Assembly (NCBI GenBank): GCA_022953095.1
Contig: JALJCR010000002.1
Coordinates: forward strand, 558,001-622,000
DNA length: 64,000 nucleotides
Source: Qipengyuania sp. ABI-127-1
GTDB lineage: Bacteria; Pseudomonadota; Alphaproteobacteria; Sphingomonadales; Sphingomonadaceae
Direction: 5' to 3'
The notes below the pieces were generated by a model, which saw only the letters and a program-made list of their open reading frames with translations, ran no database searches and was not told where the DNA came from. Positions 18,409 through 27,716 of this stretch are shown here, piece by piece. The position numbers and the translations under genes were made by a program. Every line of letters starts with the position of its first letter. Positions within the stretch are counted from its first letter, which is position 1.

Positions 18409-19800
18409 TCAGAACGATACCGAAGCATAGAGCATCACGTGCGACCAAGTGCTGCTACCGCCCGTGAACTGCTTCGCGCCATCGCTCGGAACCATGATCG
18501 CGCCGACGATCGAGAAGAACAATTTTTCGGTCGCCTGAAAATCTATGAAAAGATTGAATTCATTGCCGAGATCTTCGTCAGACACACCAAGCTGACCAGG
18601 CTCGTCGAGCGTGAAATTTATCCAGGATCCGCTAAGCGAAAGCCGTTCGCTTAGCGAAGCGGAGGCTTTGACCATGTGCGTTTTCTGGTTCGAATTCGCG
18701 AAGATCCAGTTGCCCGTAATCTCGCCTTGATACCATTGTCCGTAATCGGTGAAGCCGTAGGCGAGAGGGATAAATTCCTCGTTCTGCACCGTTCGCGGAT
18801 CATCCCCTGACACAACCGCGTAGCGATAGGTGAGCGTGGGATCGAGAGGTACTTTGTCAAAGATATAGTCACCTTGAATGTACCAACCCACGCCATCATA
18901 AATATCAGCCCCGCTCTGACGGGCATATTCACCGGACAGTGTCAGCCCTTTGGCGAGGCCGACAGAGGCCCGGACGTCATAGGTCTTGAGTCTTTCCACG
19001 GTATTTGCCGCGATGGCATCATCGAAATGCCCGACCTGGATGTAGGTCAGCCCAATGGATGTTCGATCGGAGAGCGAATATTCCGCATTGGCGCCGCCGA
19101 CATGTGCGCGCACGCCGCTACGGCCGGGATTGTTACCCAGCCAGAATACCTCGAAAGTAAAGTTACCATTTGAGATCTGGGCAAGCACGCTGCCGCGCGA
19201 CGCAGTGCGAGCACCGAGATAGAAAGCTCCGCGGTCGCCACCATCGCGTCCGCCATCCTTGATCAAGAACCCGGTTCCGATCTGATAATCGAAATCGCCT
19301 GCTTTAAGATCAAGCACGGTTCCTTGACCAAGATCGCCACGCCAACCCAGATAGAGCTTTTCAATGGTCGCCGCCGAAGGATTGTCGAGGCCGACACCGA
19401 GGCCTTCGGCGCTTTCGCCAATGGTCTTGGTGCCTACAAGTGAGACGCCGGCAGTTAGTTCTCCGCCGAGAACTTGCGGGACGGTGAGATAGAGCTGCGG
19501 TTCGATTGCGAATTCGGTCCATCCATCGGTATCGACGCCGATATTGGCCTCCGCCTCGCCGAACCATGGGTTGTCCTGTATGAAAACCACGGCTGCCGCA
19601 TCGAAGCCGACATCAATTGAGAACTCCTCTGTCTCATAAACGGTGGTTTGCGCCGCGACCTGACTAGGGGCCAGCGACATGGCGACCAATGCGACGGCCC
19701 CAAATCCCACACATCGCAAGCGGCGATAGGTGCAAATGGCCACACTTTGGTGTGGAGCAGGTGAGACTTGAGGCGGATGGTGATTTCGGAGGTTCTGCAA
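18409..19800 (-). CDS. Outer-membrane beta-barrel porin of the arc operon
   Basis: A 463-residue exported protein. The signal peptide ends in SLAPSQVAAQ, with a hydrophobic core VGFGAVALVAMSLA. The rest alternates short hydrophobic/aromatic strands and ends in a Phe (MLYASVSF), as outer-membrane barrels do. I see no named family signature; alginate-export-like or generic porin folds are both possible. GTG 19743, which gives a shorter leader (VAICTYRRL), is an alternative start. As first gene of the operon it probably passes arginine or ornithine across the outer membrane, which is inference from position. The upstream 158 bases hold only a weak FNR-like half site near 19880-19893. Confidence 0.75.
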   Translation of the reverse strand: MQNLRNHHPPQVSPAPHQSVAICTYRRLRCVGFGAVALVAMSLAPSQVAAQTTVYETEEFSIDVGFDAAAVVFIQDNPWFGEAEANIGVDTDGWTEFAIEPQLYLTVPQVLGGELTAGVSLVGTKTIGESAEGLGVGLDNPSAATIEKLYLGWRGDLGQGTVLDLKAGDFDYQIGTGFLIKDGGRDGGDRGAFYLGARTASRGSVLAQISNGNFTFEVFWLGNNPGRSGVRAHVGGANAEYSLSDRTSIGLTYIQVGHFDDAIAANTVERLKTYDVRASVGLAKGLTLSGEYARQSGADIYDGVGWYIQGDYIFDKVPLDPTLTYRYAVVSGDDPRTVQNEEFIPLAYGFTDYGQWYQGEITGNWIFANSNQKTHMVKASASLSERLSLSGSWINFTLDEPGQLGVSDEDLGNEFNLFIDFQATEKLFFSIVGAIMVPSDGAKQFTGGSSTWSHVMLYASVSF

Positions 19801-19958
19801 CTAGTCTTTTCCCTGGAAGAAGCCGACCGAATGGCCACTCTGCACAGGCAATGACGTTGAGACGTTCGAGACATTACGCTTTTACATTATCAGGATTTTG
19901 AAAATGCATGCCCGACTGCGTATTCACGAAAAACGCAATCGGCGAACAGGCGCTATTG

Positions 19959-21128
19959 TCACGCCCCCTGCATGAGCATCCGCGAGACTGCCTTGCGCGC
20001 CGGGGCGAAGCGGGCGGCCTGGAAGCTTAGTCGGCGAGCGAGCCGCCCCGGAGGACGATCATCGGTATAGAGGCCGACGATCGCGTTGGTTGCTGCATAA
20101 AGCGGCCAGGTCACAGTGCGGTGCTCTCGTTGGTAGCGTCGCAGGAGATCGGAGTTTCCCGGGTCCACCCCACGCCGCAGTGCGGACGCGACAAGGCGCG
20201 ACAGGCGTTCCGTCCCTGCCAGGCCGAGATTGAAGCCATGCGCGGTCACCGGGTGCATGCCCACGGCCGCATCCCCTGCCAGCGCCGCTCTCGGTGCGAC
20301 GAAGCGCCGGGCATAGGCTGTGGTCAGCGGATAGAGATGCAGCGGAGTCAGCATTCGCATCTCCCCGAACCGCCTTGCGAAACGCCGGGTCAATTCGGCG
20401 CTCAAAGCGTCGCAGTTGAGCGCTGCGAGACGTTGCGTCGCGCCGTCGGGAAGCGTCACGACAGCCGATGCCTGACGCTCGCCCAGCGGCAACAGGGCCA
20501 GCGTCTGCCCGTTATCGAACCATTCGGTGGCGAAATGGCGGTGATCGCGCTCGATCGCGACGCGTCCGACAAGCATCGATTTGCCGAGCCGGTTCATCCG
20601 GGCCGGAATGCCGAGCTGTCCCCGAATGGCCGAGAAGCGCGAATCCGCGGCAATCAGAAGCGTTGCGGCGTGATCGGTCCCATTTTCGAGCCACACCCGG
20701 GCTTCGTGTTCGTTTGTGGAAACGCGTTTTACACCTTGTCCCGTGAGCAGTTCGATCGTGGGGAATTCCCTCGCGGCCTCGTACAGTGCGCGCCGAATAT
20801 CGCAGTTGGAAACCAGCGATCCCAGACGGCCCGCGCCCGTATGTCCCGGATCGAAGGAGAGCGCGAGCGGGGACGTGCCATTGAATACGCGCGCTTCGGC
20901 CAGGGAGTGAATGGCATCAGGGGCGATCCGCTCCCATGCGTCAAGGCGTTTCAAGGCTGCAATGGATGCGTGTGTGAGGGCGATTTCGCGGCCGTCGAAA
21001 GCAGGATCGGCAATCTGCTCTTCTTCCTGCCGCTCGATCAGGGTCACCGCGAGTCCAGCCTTGGCGAATCCGATGGCGAGAGCGAGTCCGGCGGGGCCGG
21101 CACCGACGATTAAGGCAGTGTGGGGCAT
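19959..21128 (-). CDS. ubiM: UbiM-type ubiquinone-ring hydroxylase (FAD monooxygenase)
   Basis: A flavin monooxygenase of 389 residues in the UbiH/UbiF/Coq6 family, which hydroxylates ubiquinone precursors using oxygen. The N-terminus has TALIVGAGPAGLALAIGFAK (GxGxxG). The middle has LLIAADSRFSAIRGQLGI. The second FAD motif reads GDAAVGMHPVTAHGFNLGLA, a variant I associate with the broad-specificity UbiM subgroup rather than the common GDAAHxxHPxxGQG. ATG 21128 begins the family fold; the frame extends to 21722 but that is the shadow of nrdG. It lies 28 bases after nrdG, in an operon with oxygen-independent ribonucleotide reductase, which is unexpected for an oxygen-using enzyme. Confidence 0.85.
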   Translation of the reverse strand: MPHTALIVGAGPAGLALAIGFAKAGLAVTLIERQEEEQIADPAFDGREIALTHASIAALKRLDAWERIAPDAIHSLAEARVFNGTSPLALSFDPGHTGAGRLGSLVSNCDIRRALYEAAREFPTIELLTGQGVKRVSTNEHEARVWLENGTDHAATLLIAADSRFSAIRGQLGIPARMNRLGKSMLVGRVAIERDHRHFATEWFDNGQTLALLPLGERQASAVVTLPDGATQRLAALNCDALSAELTRRFARRFGEMRMLTPLHLYPLTTAYARRFVAPRAALAGDAAVGMHPVTAHGFNLGLAGTERLSRLVASALRRGVDPGNSDLLRRYQREHRTVTWPLYAATNAIVGLYTDDRPPGRLARRLSFQAARFAPARKAVSRMLMQGA

Positions 21129-21156
21129 TGGAGCATGTCCTTGTGTTGAAGCAGGT

Positions 21157-21894
21157 CTACCGAATGGTGAGGTCCAGCGGGCTGAGCCGGACGAGCCGCG
21201 CGACATCGATGGCGCGCATATCGGCAGGCAGATCTCCCAGCGTCGGCCGGTCCGGCCCTGCGATTGCCCGCTGCACGGCATAAGTTCCGCGATAACCGCG
21301 GCGTGCGAGATCGTGGGCCATATCGAGGATGTCGTTCTCGTCGAGCAGGGAGGAGTGGATGGTGCTGCGCACCTCGAACGGGACGGTGTCCTGCTTGCAC
21401 AGAATATCCAGCGATCGCTCGAAGCGTGCGTAGGCCTTGGTCCCGGTAACGGCGTGGAAGCGCGAGGCGGGGGCTTTGTAATCGAGTGCCACCCGATCCA
21501 GCAGTCCTTCCGCGAGAAGGCTGGCGAGAACGTCGGGTCTGAGACCGTTGGTATCGAGCTTGATCGCGAATCCGAAGGCCCTAACCTGTCGCATGAAGGG
21601 GGCGAGCCGGGGCCAGGCAGTCGCTTCTCCACCCGAAAAGACCACCGCTTCGAGCAGGCCCCTGCGTGCGCCGAGAAAGGCAAGCGCTTCCTGCTCGCCG
21701 ATCGCGCCCTTGCCGGTGACAATTTGCGGATTATGACAATAGAGGCAGCGCATATTGCAGCCGGCCACCCACATTATGCAGGCGATACGGTCGGGATAGT
21801 CGAGCATGGTGAAGGGCGTGATCGCATGGAAAGGCGCACCGCGATGCCCGTTGCCGTGCCCTTTATCGTCATGCGAGTAGGCGTGATGCGCCAT
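21157..21894 (-). CDS. nrdG: Anaerobic ribonucleotide reductase activating protein
   Basis: A radical-SAM activase that makes the glycyl radical on NrdD. It is 245 residues. The cluster motif CNMRCLYCHN (Cys46, Cys50, Cys53) is complete, followed by VFSGGEATAW (the GGE SAM site) and KLDTNGLRPD. The first 20 residues are unusually rich in His/Gly (MAHHAYSHDDKGHGNGH), which could bind metal or be a start artefact; the next in-frame ATG (residue 30) is too late to keep the fold. It starts 7 bases after the nrdD stop, so the two are co-translated. Confidence 0.92.
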   Translation of the reverse strand: MAHHAYSHDDKGHGNGHRGAPFHAITPFTMLDYPDRIACIMWVAGCNMRCLYCHNPQIVTGKGAIGEQEALAFLGARRGLLEAVVFSGGEATAWPRLAPFMRQVRAFGFAIKLDTNGLRPDVLASLLAEGLLDRVALDYKAPASRFHAVTGTKAYARFERSLDILCKQDTVPFEVRSTIHSSLLDENDILDMAHDLARRGYRGTYAVQRAIAGPDRPTLGDLPADMRAIDVARLVRLSPLDLTIR

Positions 21895-21901
21895 CGCCGG
21901 T

Positions 21902-23923
21902 TCAGTCCACCCCGGCGAGAAGGTTGCCGGTCATGGCTGCGTCCTCGGTGAAGTGGCGCCTTGCGCGATGTTCGCCCTGTTTGCCCTTGTTGAAGCTGTC
22001 GACCGGGCGGAAGTACCCCATTACGCGTGTCCAGACCTTGGTTCGTGCGCCGCATTGCGGACATTCGGGCTGCTCGCCATCGAGATATCCATGCGCGTCG
22101 CACACCGAGAACACGGGCGTCAGCGTGACATAGGGCAAGCGGTAATTGGTCAGCACCTTTCTGAGGAAGGTGCGCGCGGCATCGCTACCCGAGAGCTTCT
22201 CGCTCATATAGAGATGCAGCACCGTACCGCCGGTATATTTGCATTGCAGTTCGTTCTGCAGTTCCAGCGCCTCGAATGGATCGTCGGTCAGGTCGACCGG
22301 GATCTGCGAGGAATTGGTATAGTAGATGTTTTCCCCATTGCCCGCCTGAATGATGCCGGGAAAACGCTTGAGATCCTCCTTGGCGAAGCGATAGGTCGTG
22401 CCTTCCGCAGGCGTTGCCTCGAGATTGTAGAGATTGCCCGTGCGTTCCTGGTAGCCGAGCAGGCGTTCGCGCATGTGTTCTAGAATATCGAGCGCCATGG
22501 CGATACCGCGTTCATCGGCGAGGTCGGCCGAGTCGCCGGTGAAGTTGCGGACCATCTCGTTCATGCCGTTCACCCCGATGGTCGAGAAATGGTTGCGCAG
22601 GAACGGCAGGTAGCGGGCCGTATAGGTATAGAGCCCACGATCGTACATTTGCTGCACGAAGGCGCGTTTCTTCTCCAGTGTCGAACTGGCGAGGTCCATC
22701 AGGCGATCCAGTTCGTCCATCAGGCCGGGCAGATCACCTTGGTAGCGGTAGCCCAGCGCCGCCATGTTGATCGTCACCACGCCGAGCGACCCGGTCATTT
22801 CGGCCGATCCGAACAGACCGTTGCCACGCTTGAGCAATTCGCGCAGGTCAAGTTGCAGGCGACAGCACATGGAACGGACCGCGCCGGGGGAGTAGGCTTC
22901 CGGATTGCGCTTCCTTTCGCCGGTCTCCGGATCGACGATGAACTGGCTGCCGATGAAATTCTGGAAGTAGGACGAACCGACTTTGGCCGCATTGTCGAAA
23001 ATGGCGGTGGCGACCTTGCTGTCCCAGTCGAAATCCTCGGTGATATTGACCGTCGGAATGGGGAAAGTGAAGGGCTGCCCGGTGGCATCGCCTTCGGTCA
23101 TCACCTCATAATAGGCGATATTGATCATCTCCATTTCGGGTTCGAAATGGGAGAAGCGCAGATCGTCGAGCGCGCGGATGCCCAGGTCGCGCGTCTGCGC
23201 CCGGGCCAGCAGCGCATCGTCCTCGGCACCGTCGAACAGATGCCGGTCGTGATAGGTCGGATAAAGGTCGCGCAGGTCCTCCGGCACTACGATGTCAAGT
23301 GTGATATTGGTGAAGGGCGACTGCCCCCAGCGCGCGGGCACGTTGAGGTTGTAGACGAATTGGCGGATCGCTTTCTTGACCTCGGCGAAGCTGAGCTGGT
23401 CGTAAAAGACATAGGGGGCGAGATACGTGTCGAAGCTGGAAAAGGCCTGTGCCCCGGCCCATTCCGACTGGAGGATGCCGAGGAAGTTGCTCATCTGGCC
23501 CAGCGCCTCACGGAAATGGCGTGGCGGGCGCGAAGATACTCGTCCGGGCACTCCGTTGAAGCCATCGTTCAGTAGCGCGCGCAGGGACCAGCCCGCACAA
23601 TAGCCGGTCAGGCAATCGAGGTCGTGGATGTGGATGTCGGCTTGCCGATGTGCGTTGCCTTCCGCCGGCGAATAGATTTCGTCGAGCCAGAAATTGGCTA
23701 TGACCTTGCCCGCGACATTGCTCACCAGTCCGGCGTGGGAATAGCCGACATTGGCATTGGCCTTGATCCGCCAGTCGGCGCCCGTGATGTATTCGCCAAC
23801 CGTTTCGGAGCAATCGATCGAACGCCCCACCCACATATCGTCGCCCGACGGGCTGGCCCCGGTGGCCGCGCGCAATCGGGAAAGGGGATCGCCTGCCGAA
23901 GCCTGTTTGACCGTCACACTCAT
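21902..23923 (-). CDS. nrdD: Anaerobic ribonucleoside-triphosphate reductase
   Basis: Makes deoxyribonucleotides without oxygen by a glycyl-radical mechanism. It is 673 residues, with no N-terminal ATP-cone of usual length visible. Key parts: IHIHDLDCLTGYCAGW (residues ~95-112), SMCCRLQLDL (~350), a zinc site VCDAHGYL...CPQCG near residues 605-622, and the radical loop TRVMGYFRP with Gly636. Met precedes the radical Gly where many NrdD have Cys. ATG 23923 has AGGAG 7 bases upstream. The promoter faces an FNR-type box at 24017-24030, consistent with induction at low oxygen. Confidence 0.94.
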   Translation of the reverse strand: MSVTVKQASAGDPLSRLRAATGASPSGDDMWVGRSIDCSETVGEYITGADWRIKANANVGYSHAGLVSNVAGKVIANFWLDEIYSPAEGNAHRQADIHIHDLDCLTGYCAGWSLRALLNDGFNGVPGRVSSRPPRHFREALGQMSNFLGILQSEWAGAQAFSSFDTYLAPYVFYDQLSFAEVKKAIRQFVYNLNVPARWGQSPFTNITLDIVVPEDLRDLYPTYHDRHLFDGAEDDALLARAQTRDLGIRALDDLRFSHFEPEMEMINIAYYEVMTEGDATGQPFTFPIPTVNITEDFDWDSKVATAIFDNAAKVGSSYFQNFIGSQFIVDPETGERKRNPEAYSPGAVRSMCCRLQLDLRELLKRGNGLFGSAEMTGSLGVVTINMAALGYRYQGDLPGLMDELDRLMDLASSTLEKKRAFVQQMYDRGLYTYTARYLPFLRNHFSTIGVNGMNEMVRNFTGDSADLADERGIAMALDILEHMRERLLGYQERTGNLYNLEATPAEGTTYRFAKEDLKRFPGIIQAGNGENIYYTNSSQIPVDLTDDPFEALELQNELQCKYTGGTVLHLYMSEKLSGSDAARTFLRKVLTNYRLPYVTLTPVFSVCDAHGYLDGEQPECPQCGARTKVWTRVMGYFRPVDSFNKGKQGEHRARRHFTEDAAMTGNLLAGVD

Positions 23924-24016
23924 CGCGCACTCCTGTAATCATCGGCAACCCCAGCCTGAGGGGTCCATATGTTGTGTATCGCGATGACGAAATACACCTT
24001 ATGTAGTTATTGAGAT

Positions 24017-24030
24017 TTGACAAATATCAA
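24017..24030. promoter_or_regulatory. FNR/Crp-type operator between nrdD and the TPP decarboxylase gene
   Basis: TTGACAAATATCAA matches the TTGAT-N4-ATCAA consensus in nine of ten half-site positions. It lies 94 bases before the nrdD start and about 120-140 bases before the rightward decarboxylase start, so it could serve either or both. The same motif recurs at 28372, 30378 and 30471 next to other anaerobic genes. Confidence 0.75.
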
Positions 24031-24169
24031 GGACCGAAAATCTTTTTTCTCTATGGCCCTCCATGGACGGGTCGCTGCCCACCAGCATTTTCCGGGCCTG
24101 AGAAGGTTTCGAAGCAGCGGCCACGATAGAAACCATGGAGACAGAGCATTGAGCGAGAGCGTGCCGGTC

Positions 24170-25828
24170 ATGACGACTGATCGAGGAAAAGCGAGCACGA
24201 GGACGCTGGCGACCGCGCTGCTCGATGCGCTGAAGGATCGCGGCGCTCGGCAGGCATTCGGTCTACCCGGGGATTTTGTCCTGCCGTTCTTCCGCGCAGT
24301 CCAGGAAAGCGATATCCTGCCGCTTTATACGCTAAGCCACGAACCTTCGGTGGGTTACGCCGCCGATGCCGCAGGGCGGCTGGGAAGCACATTGGGCGTG
24401 GCGATCGTGACCTACGGAGCCGGGGCTCTCAACATGGTCAATGCGGTGGCGCAGGCCTATGCTGAAAAATCGCCGATGGTCGTTATTTCGGGCGGCCCGG
24501 GTGCGGAAGAGGCGCGAATGGGCCTGGGGCTGCACCACCAGGTCAAGTCGTTGAACTCTCAGTTCGAGATCTTTCGCGAGGTGACCTGTGCTCAGGCTAT
24601 CCTGAACGATCTCGATACGGCGCCTGCCGAGATCGCCAGAGTACTCGACACGGCGCTCAGCCTGTCGCGCCCGGTCTATCTCGAAGTGCCCCGCGATCTG
24701 GTCGACAGGCCGTGCAAACGCGTGCCGCAGCTATCGCAGCCGCCGGTCGACGCAAAGGCAGCTCATGCCTGTGCCGCCGAGATCCTGAGCCGGTTGCAAT
24801 CGGCAGCGCGTCCGGCAATCCTGATCGGTGTCGAAGCACGCCGTTACGGTCTCGAGGGCAAGCTTGCCTCGCTATGCAGAACGCTCGGAATTCCGGTCGC
24901 GACGACGTTCATGGGCCGTGGCCTGTTCGCCGGCGAAGTGTTGCCGCTCCTCGGGACCTATCTGGGCTCCGCCGGTAAGGCGAGCATAGCCGAGACGATC
25001 GAGAGTGCCGATTGCCTGTTGATGCTGGGCGTGATCCTGAGCGACACCAATTTCGGCGTTTCGCATCGCAATGTCGATGTGCGTGCATCGATCCGGGCCT
25101 TCGACAGCGCGGTGGCGTTTTCGCACCACAATTATCCCGATATCACTTTGGAAGCTCTGGTCGATGCCCTGGCTGAGATCGCGGGTCCGATCGGAGAGGC
25201 TTCGGCGGCGGCGGCCCCTTGCTATGCGACAGGATTGCCGTGTGACGACACCGCTCTTGAACCCTCCGACGTGGCGGTGGCGCTGAACGATTTGTTCGCA
25301 GCATCGGGAACCATGCCGATGGCTGCGGATGTCGGCGACAGCCTTTTCGTAGGCCTGGAGGTGCGCGATACCGATCTCGTCGCACCGGGCTATTATGCAT
25401 CGATGGGCATGGGCGTGCCCGCCGCCCTGGCGATTTGCGCTTCGACCGGGCGGCGGCCGGTTGCTCTGGTGGGTGATGGAGCTTTCCAGATGACCGGCTG
25501 GGAATTGGGAAATTGCCGCCGCAATGGCTGGGCGCCGATCGTTATCGTGCTCAACAACCGGAGCTGGGAAATGCTGCGCTGTTTCCAGCCGGGCCAGCCC
25601 TATCACGATCTCGACGATTGGCATTTCGCGGATGCGGCCGCGCCATTGGGCGGGAAGGGCGTACGGGTAACGACTCGCTCGCAATTGAAGGCGGCACTCG
25701 AGGATGCGCGGGCGGATTCCGGGAGCTTCCAACTGATCGAAGTCATGCTTCCACGCGGAAAGACCTCGAACTCGCTGGAGAGATACTCCTCCGCCTTGCG
25801 CCAGATATCGGTGCTCAAGGACGAATGA
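24170..25828 (+). CDS. Thiamine-diphosphate-dependent 2-oxoacid decarboxylase
   Basis: A ThDP enzyme of 552 residues in the pyruvate / indolepyruvate / phenylpyruvate decarboxylase group. The N-terminal Pyr domain has FGLPGDFVLPFF and the catalytic Glu in LSHEPSVGYAADAAGR. The ThDP-binding motif runs from VGDGAFQMTGWELGN to VLNNRSWEM (GDG to NN), near residues 430-460. No FAD-binding signature of acetolactate synthases is evident. ATG 24170 is chosen; TTG 24149 with GGAG 8 bases upstream is an equally good start. Substrate is open: pyruvate (acetaldehyde formation) would fit fermentation, while aryl-pyruvates would fit indole-acetate or fusel pathways. An FNR box sits upstream, pointing to low-oxygen expression. 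Confidence 0.85.
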   Translation: MTTDRGKASTRTLATALLDALKDRGARQAFGLPGDFVLPFFRAVQESDILPLYTLSHEPSVGYAADAAGRLGSTLGVAIVTYGAGALNMVNAVAQAYAEKSPMVVISGGPGAEEARMGLGLHHQVKSLNSQFEIFREVTCAQAILNDLDTAPAEIARVLDTALSLSRPVYLEVPRDLVDRPCKRVPQLSQPPVDAKAAHACAAEILSRLQSAARPAILIGVEARRYGLEGKLASLCRTLGIPVATTFMGRGLFAGEVLPLLGTYLGSAGKASIAETIESADCLLMLGVILSDTNFGVSHRNVDVRASIRAFDSAVAFSHHNYPDITLEALVDALAEIAGPIGEASAAAAPCYATGLPCDDTALEPSDVAVALNDLFAASGTMPMAADVGDSLFVGLEVRDTDLVAPGYYASMGMGVPAALAICASTGRRPVALVGDGAFQMTGWELGNCRRNGWAPIVIVLNNRSWEMLRCFQPGQPYHDLDDWHFADAAAPLGGKGVRVTTRSQLKAALEDARADSGSFQLIEVMLPRGKTSNSLERYSSALRQISVLKDE

Positions 25829-25887
25829 CGCGGACCGGGTGTGCGTTCCGGGATGATTCCGGTTGCAGTTTCTCGGGGGCGCCAGGC

Positions 25888-26481
25888 TCAGGGATAGATC
25901 AGGAAGCGTCGCCAGCGATCCGCGGCGATCCTTTCGAACCCAACGCGATCATGGAGGCGCCCCGATCTGTTGGTCCAGAATTCCATCCGGTCGGGCGTCA
26001 GCCTGAAACCCGACCAGAAGGGCGGTCGGCTGACCGTTCGACCGGCGAACCGCGCGGCAGTCTTTGCTATCCTCCCCGCAAGGATCTTGCGGCTCTCGAG
26101 TTCTTCGGACTGGCGCGAGGCCCAGGCCCCAATCCTGCTTTCGATCGGGCGCGTGGCAAAATAGGCGTCGGCTTCGTCACCGCTCACCTGTATCACTCGT
26201 CCCTCGATCCGGATCTGGCGCCCAAGCGGAGCCCAGTAGAAGCAGAGAGCGGCGTTAGGGTTGGCCTTCAATTCGCCCGCCTTGCGGCTGGAAAGATTGG
26301 TGTAGAATACGAAACCATCGCTGCTGCAATCCTTGATCAGGACCATGCGGCTGGAAGGCGCACCACTGCTCGAAACGGTGGCCAAGTTGACCGCCGACGC
26401 ATCAGGAATGGCCGGGTGGCACTGCGCATCGCGATACCACGAAGCGAAGGTTTCGAACGGATCGGTGGAAGTTTTTATCAT
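25888..26481 (-). CDS. pdxH: Pyridoxamine/pyridoxine 5'-phosphate oxidase
   Basis: FMN flavoenzyme of 197 residues that makes pyridoxal 5'-phosphate. Typical segments: PFETFASWYRDAQ, NLATVSSSGAPSSRMVLIKD (FMN contacts), GFVFYTNLSSRKAGEL, YFATRPIESRIGAWAS, and the C-terminal RLHDRVGFER with the terminal RRFLIYP. ATG 26481 has GAGG 8 bases upstream. The frame continues far upstream but that is an antisense-frame shadow of nnrS. It is the last gene of the leftward can-nnrS-pdxH run, 20 bases after nnrS. It uses oxygen, so its place in an FNR-box operon is notable. Confidence 0.93.
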   Translation of the reverse strand: MIKTSTDPFETFASWYRDAQCHPAIPDASAVNLATVSSSGAPSSRMVLIKDCSSDGFVFYTNLSSRKAGELKANPNAALCFYWAPLGRQIRIEGRVIQVSGDEADAYFATRPIESRIGAWASRQSEELESRKILAGRIAKTAARFAGRTVSRPPFWSGFRLTPDRMEFWTNRSGRLHDRVGFERIAADRWRRFLIYP

Positions 26482-26501
26482 TCCGGTTGCCTCATTGGCC
26501 C

Positions 26502-27716
26502 CTATTCGCCCGTTCGGGGGCGTAGCATCAGCGGCGCGTAGGCCAGCACGAAAAGCCCGAAGGCAACGATCCACAGCCCTCCGGCGAGATGTAGCAGGAA
26601 TTCGTAATATGCCGGGAAGAGCGAGGCGGCGACGCGGGTCAGGATGGCCAGGTGCAGGGCGAGATAGCTTGCCCGCGTAGCCGGGCCGGCATGAAGCGCA
26701 CGGCCCGTGTGACCCAGAGTGGCGCGGGTCATCACGGCCAGAATCATACCTGCCAGCGCCCCCACGGTCAGCGCGTGCACGCCGGCGCTGGCCGGAACCG
26801 GGGCGCCAAGGCCGGTCGCGCCGAGCAGCAACAGGCCAAGAGGCACCCAGACATAGCCGAGGTGGAGCACCAAAACGATCGGCGAAGCGAGCGTTCGCCA
26901 TCCGCGCCAGCGTGCGAGGCGCGCCGTCTGGAAGGCACCCGCGACTACCAGAGCAGCTCCAACCGGAGCGATTGGTCCGACAAGCATCCACGCCGCCATA
27001 GCGACCGCCGTCATCAAGACCACCGCGATGTCGAAACGAGTCGGTTGCGAGGGGAGATGGCCCGAAAGGCCTTCGCGCTGCATCCAGTTGCGGGTGAACG
27101 AAGGTATGATCCGCCCGCCGATCAGAGATACCAACGTGACCGCCAGAGCGATCCCCGCGCGATAGCCGATATCGTATCCGATCAGGCCGGTCGATCCGGC
27201 ATAATCCATCAAGTCGGCAATGCCGAACAGCCCGATCGCGAAGGCCACGGGCAGGTTGCGGTTCTTGGATTGGAGTATCTCGCGCAGAATCACGCCCGCC
27301 AGGAAGAGGTAGAACCCGCCATCGATCGCCGCCATGAACGGCATCGAGAGGTCCGGGGCCGCGAATGGCAGCAGACGGGCGACCAGCCACCACGATGCCA
27401 GCGCGGCCAGCGGAACACCGGCAATCGGTAGGCGCCCGGTCCAGTTGGGAACCGCGGTCAGCGCGAAACCGGCAATGGCTGCCCCGATGAAACCGAACAG
27501 CATTTCGTGCCGGTGCCAAGCCAGCGGATCGAACACGCCGAGCCGGGGCATGCCGACTGCGAAGGCCCAGAGCCAAATGGCGATCGCAACTGCGCCCCAC
27601 GCGCCCGCAGCCAGGAAGAAAGGCCGGAATCCGCCCTGCAGGATCGGCGGCGATTCCGCAATGCGTCGGCGCCGCAATTCCAGGCGCTGGCGATTGTCCA
27701 TTGGTCCGTCCATCAT
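26502..27716 (-). CDS. nnrS: NnrS-family heme/copper membrane protein (nitric-oxide stress)
   Basis: A 404-residue polytopic membrane protein with about 12 hydrophobic segments. The NnrS signature is present: LQGGFRPFFLAAGAWG near residues 26-41, WHRHEMLFGFIGAAIAGF near 67-84 (His residues likely heme or copper ligands), IGGRIIPSFTRNWM near 200, and VMTRATLGHTGRAL near 330-343. NnrS proteins protect against nitric-oxide stress during nitrate/nitrite respiration, which fits the nearby nar genes. The start overlaps the end of the carbonic anhydrase gene by 4 bases, so the two are coupled. Confidence 0.93.
   Translation of the reverse strand: MMDGPMDNRQRLELRRRRIAESPPILQGGFRPFFLAAGAWGAVAIAIWLWAFAVGMPRLGVFDPLAWHRHEMLFGFIGAAIAGFALTAVPNWTGRLPIAGVPLAALASWWLVARLLPFAAPDLSMPFMAAIDGGFYLFLAGVILREILQSKNRNLPVAFAIGLFGIADLMDYAGSTGLIGYDIGYRAGIALAVTLVSLIGGRIIPSFTRNWMQREGLSGHLPSQPTRFDIAVVLMTAVAMAAWMLVGPIAPVGAALVVAGAFQTARLARWRGWRTLASPIVLVLHLGYVWVPLGLLLLGATGLGAPVPASAGVHALTVGALAGMILAVMTRATLGHTGRALHAGPATRASYLALHLAILTRVAASLFPAYYEFLLHLAGGLWIVAFGLFVLAYAPLMLRPRTGE

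Noticed and set aside
19880-19893. FNR-like sequence upstream of the arc operon porin
   Set aside because: Only one half-site is close to consensus (ATCAG); the other half matches poorly, so it was not listed as an operator.
21129-21722. N-terminal extension of the ubiM frame to 21722
   Set aside because: These codons overlap nrdG in another frame and are Ser/Arg/Pro-rich; the flavoprotein fold starts at ATG 21128.
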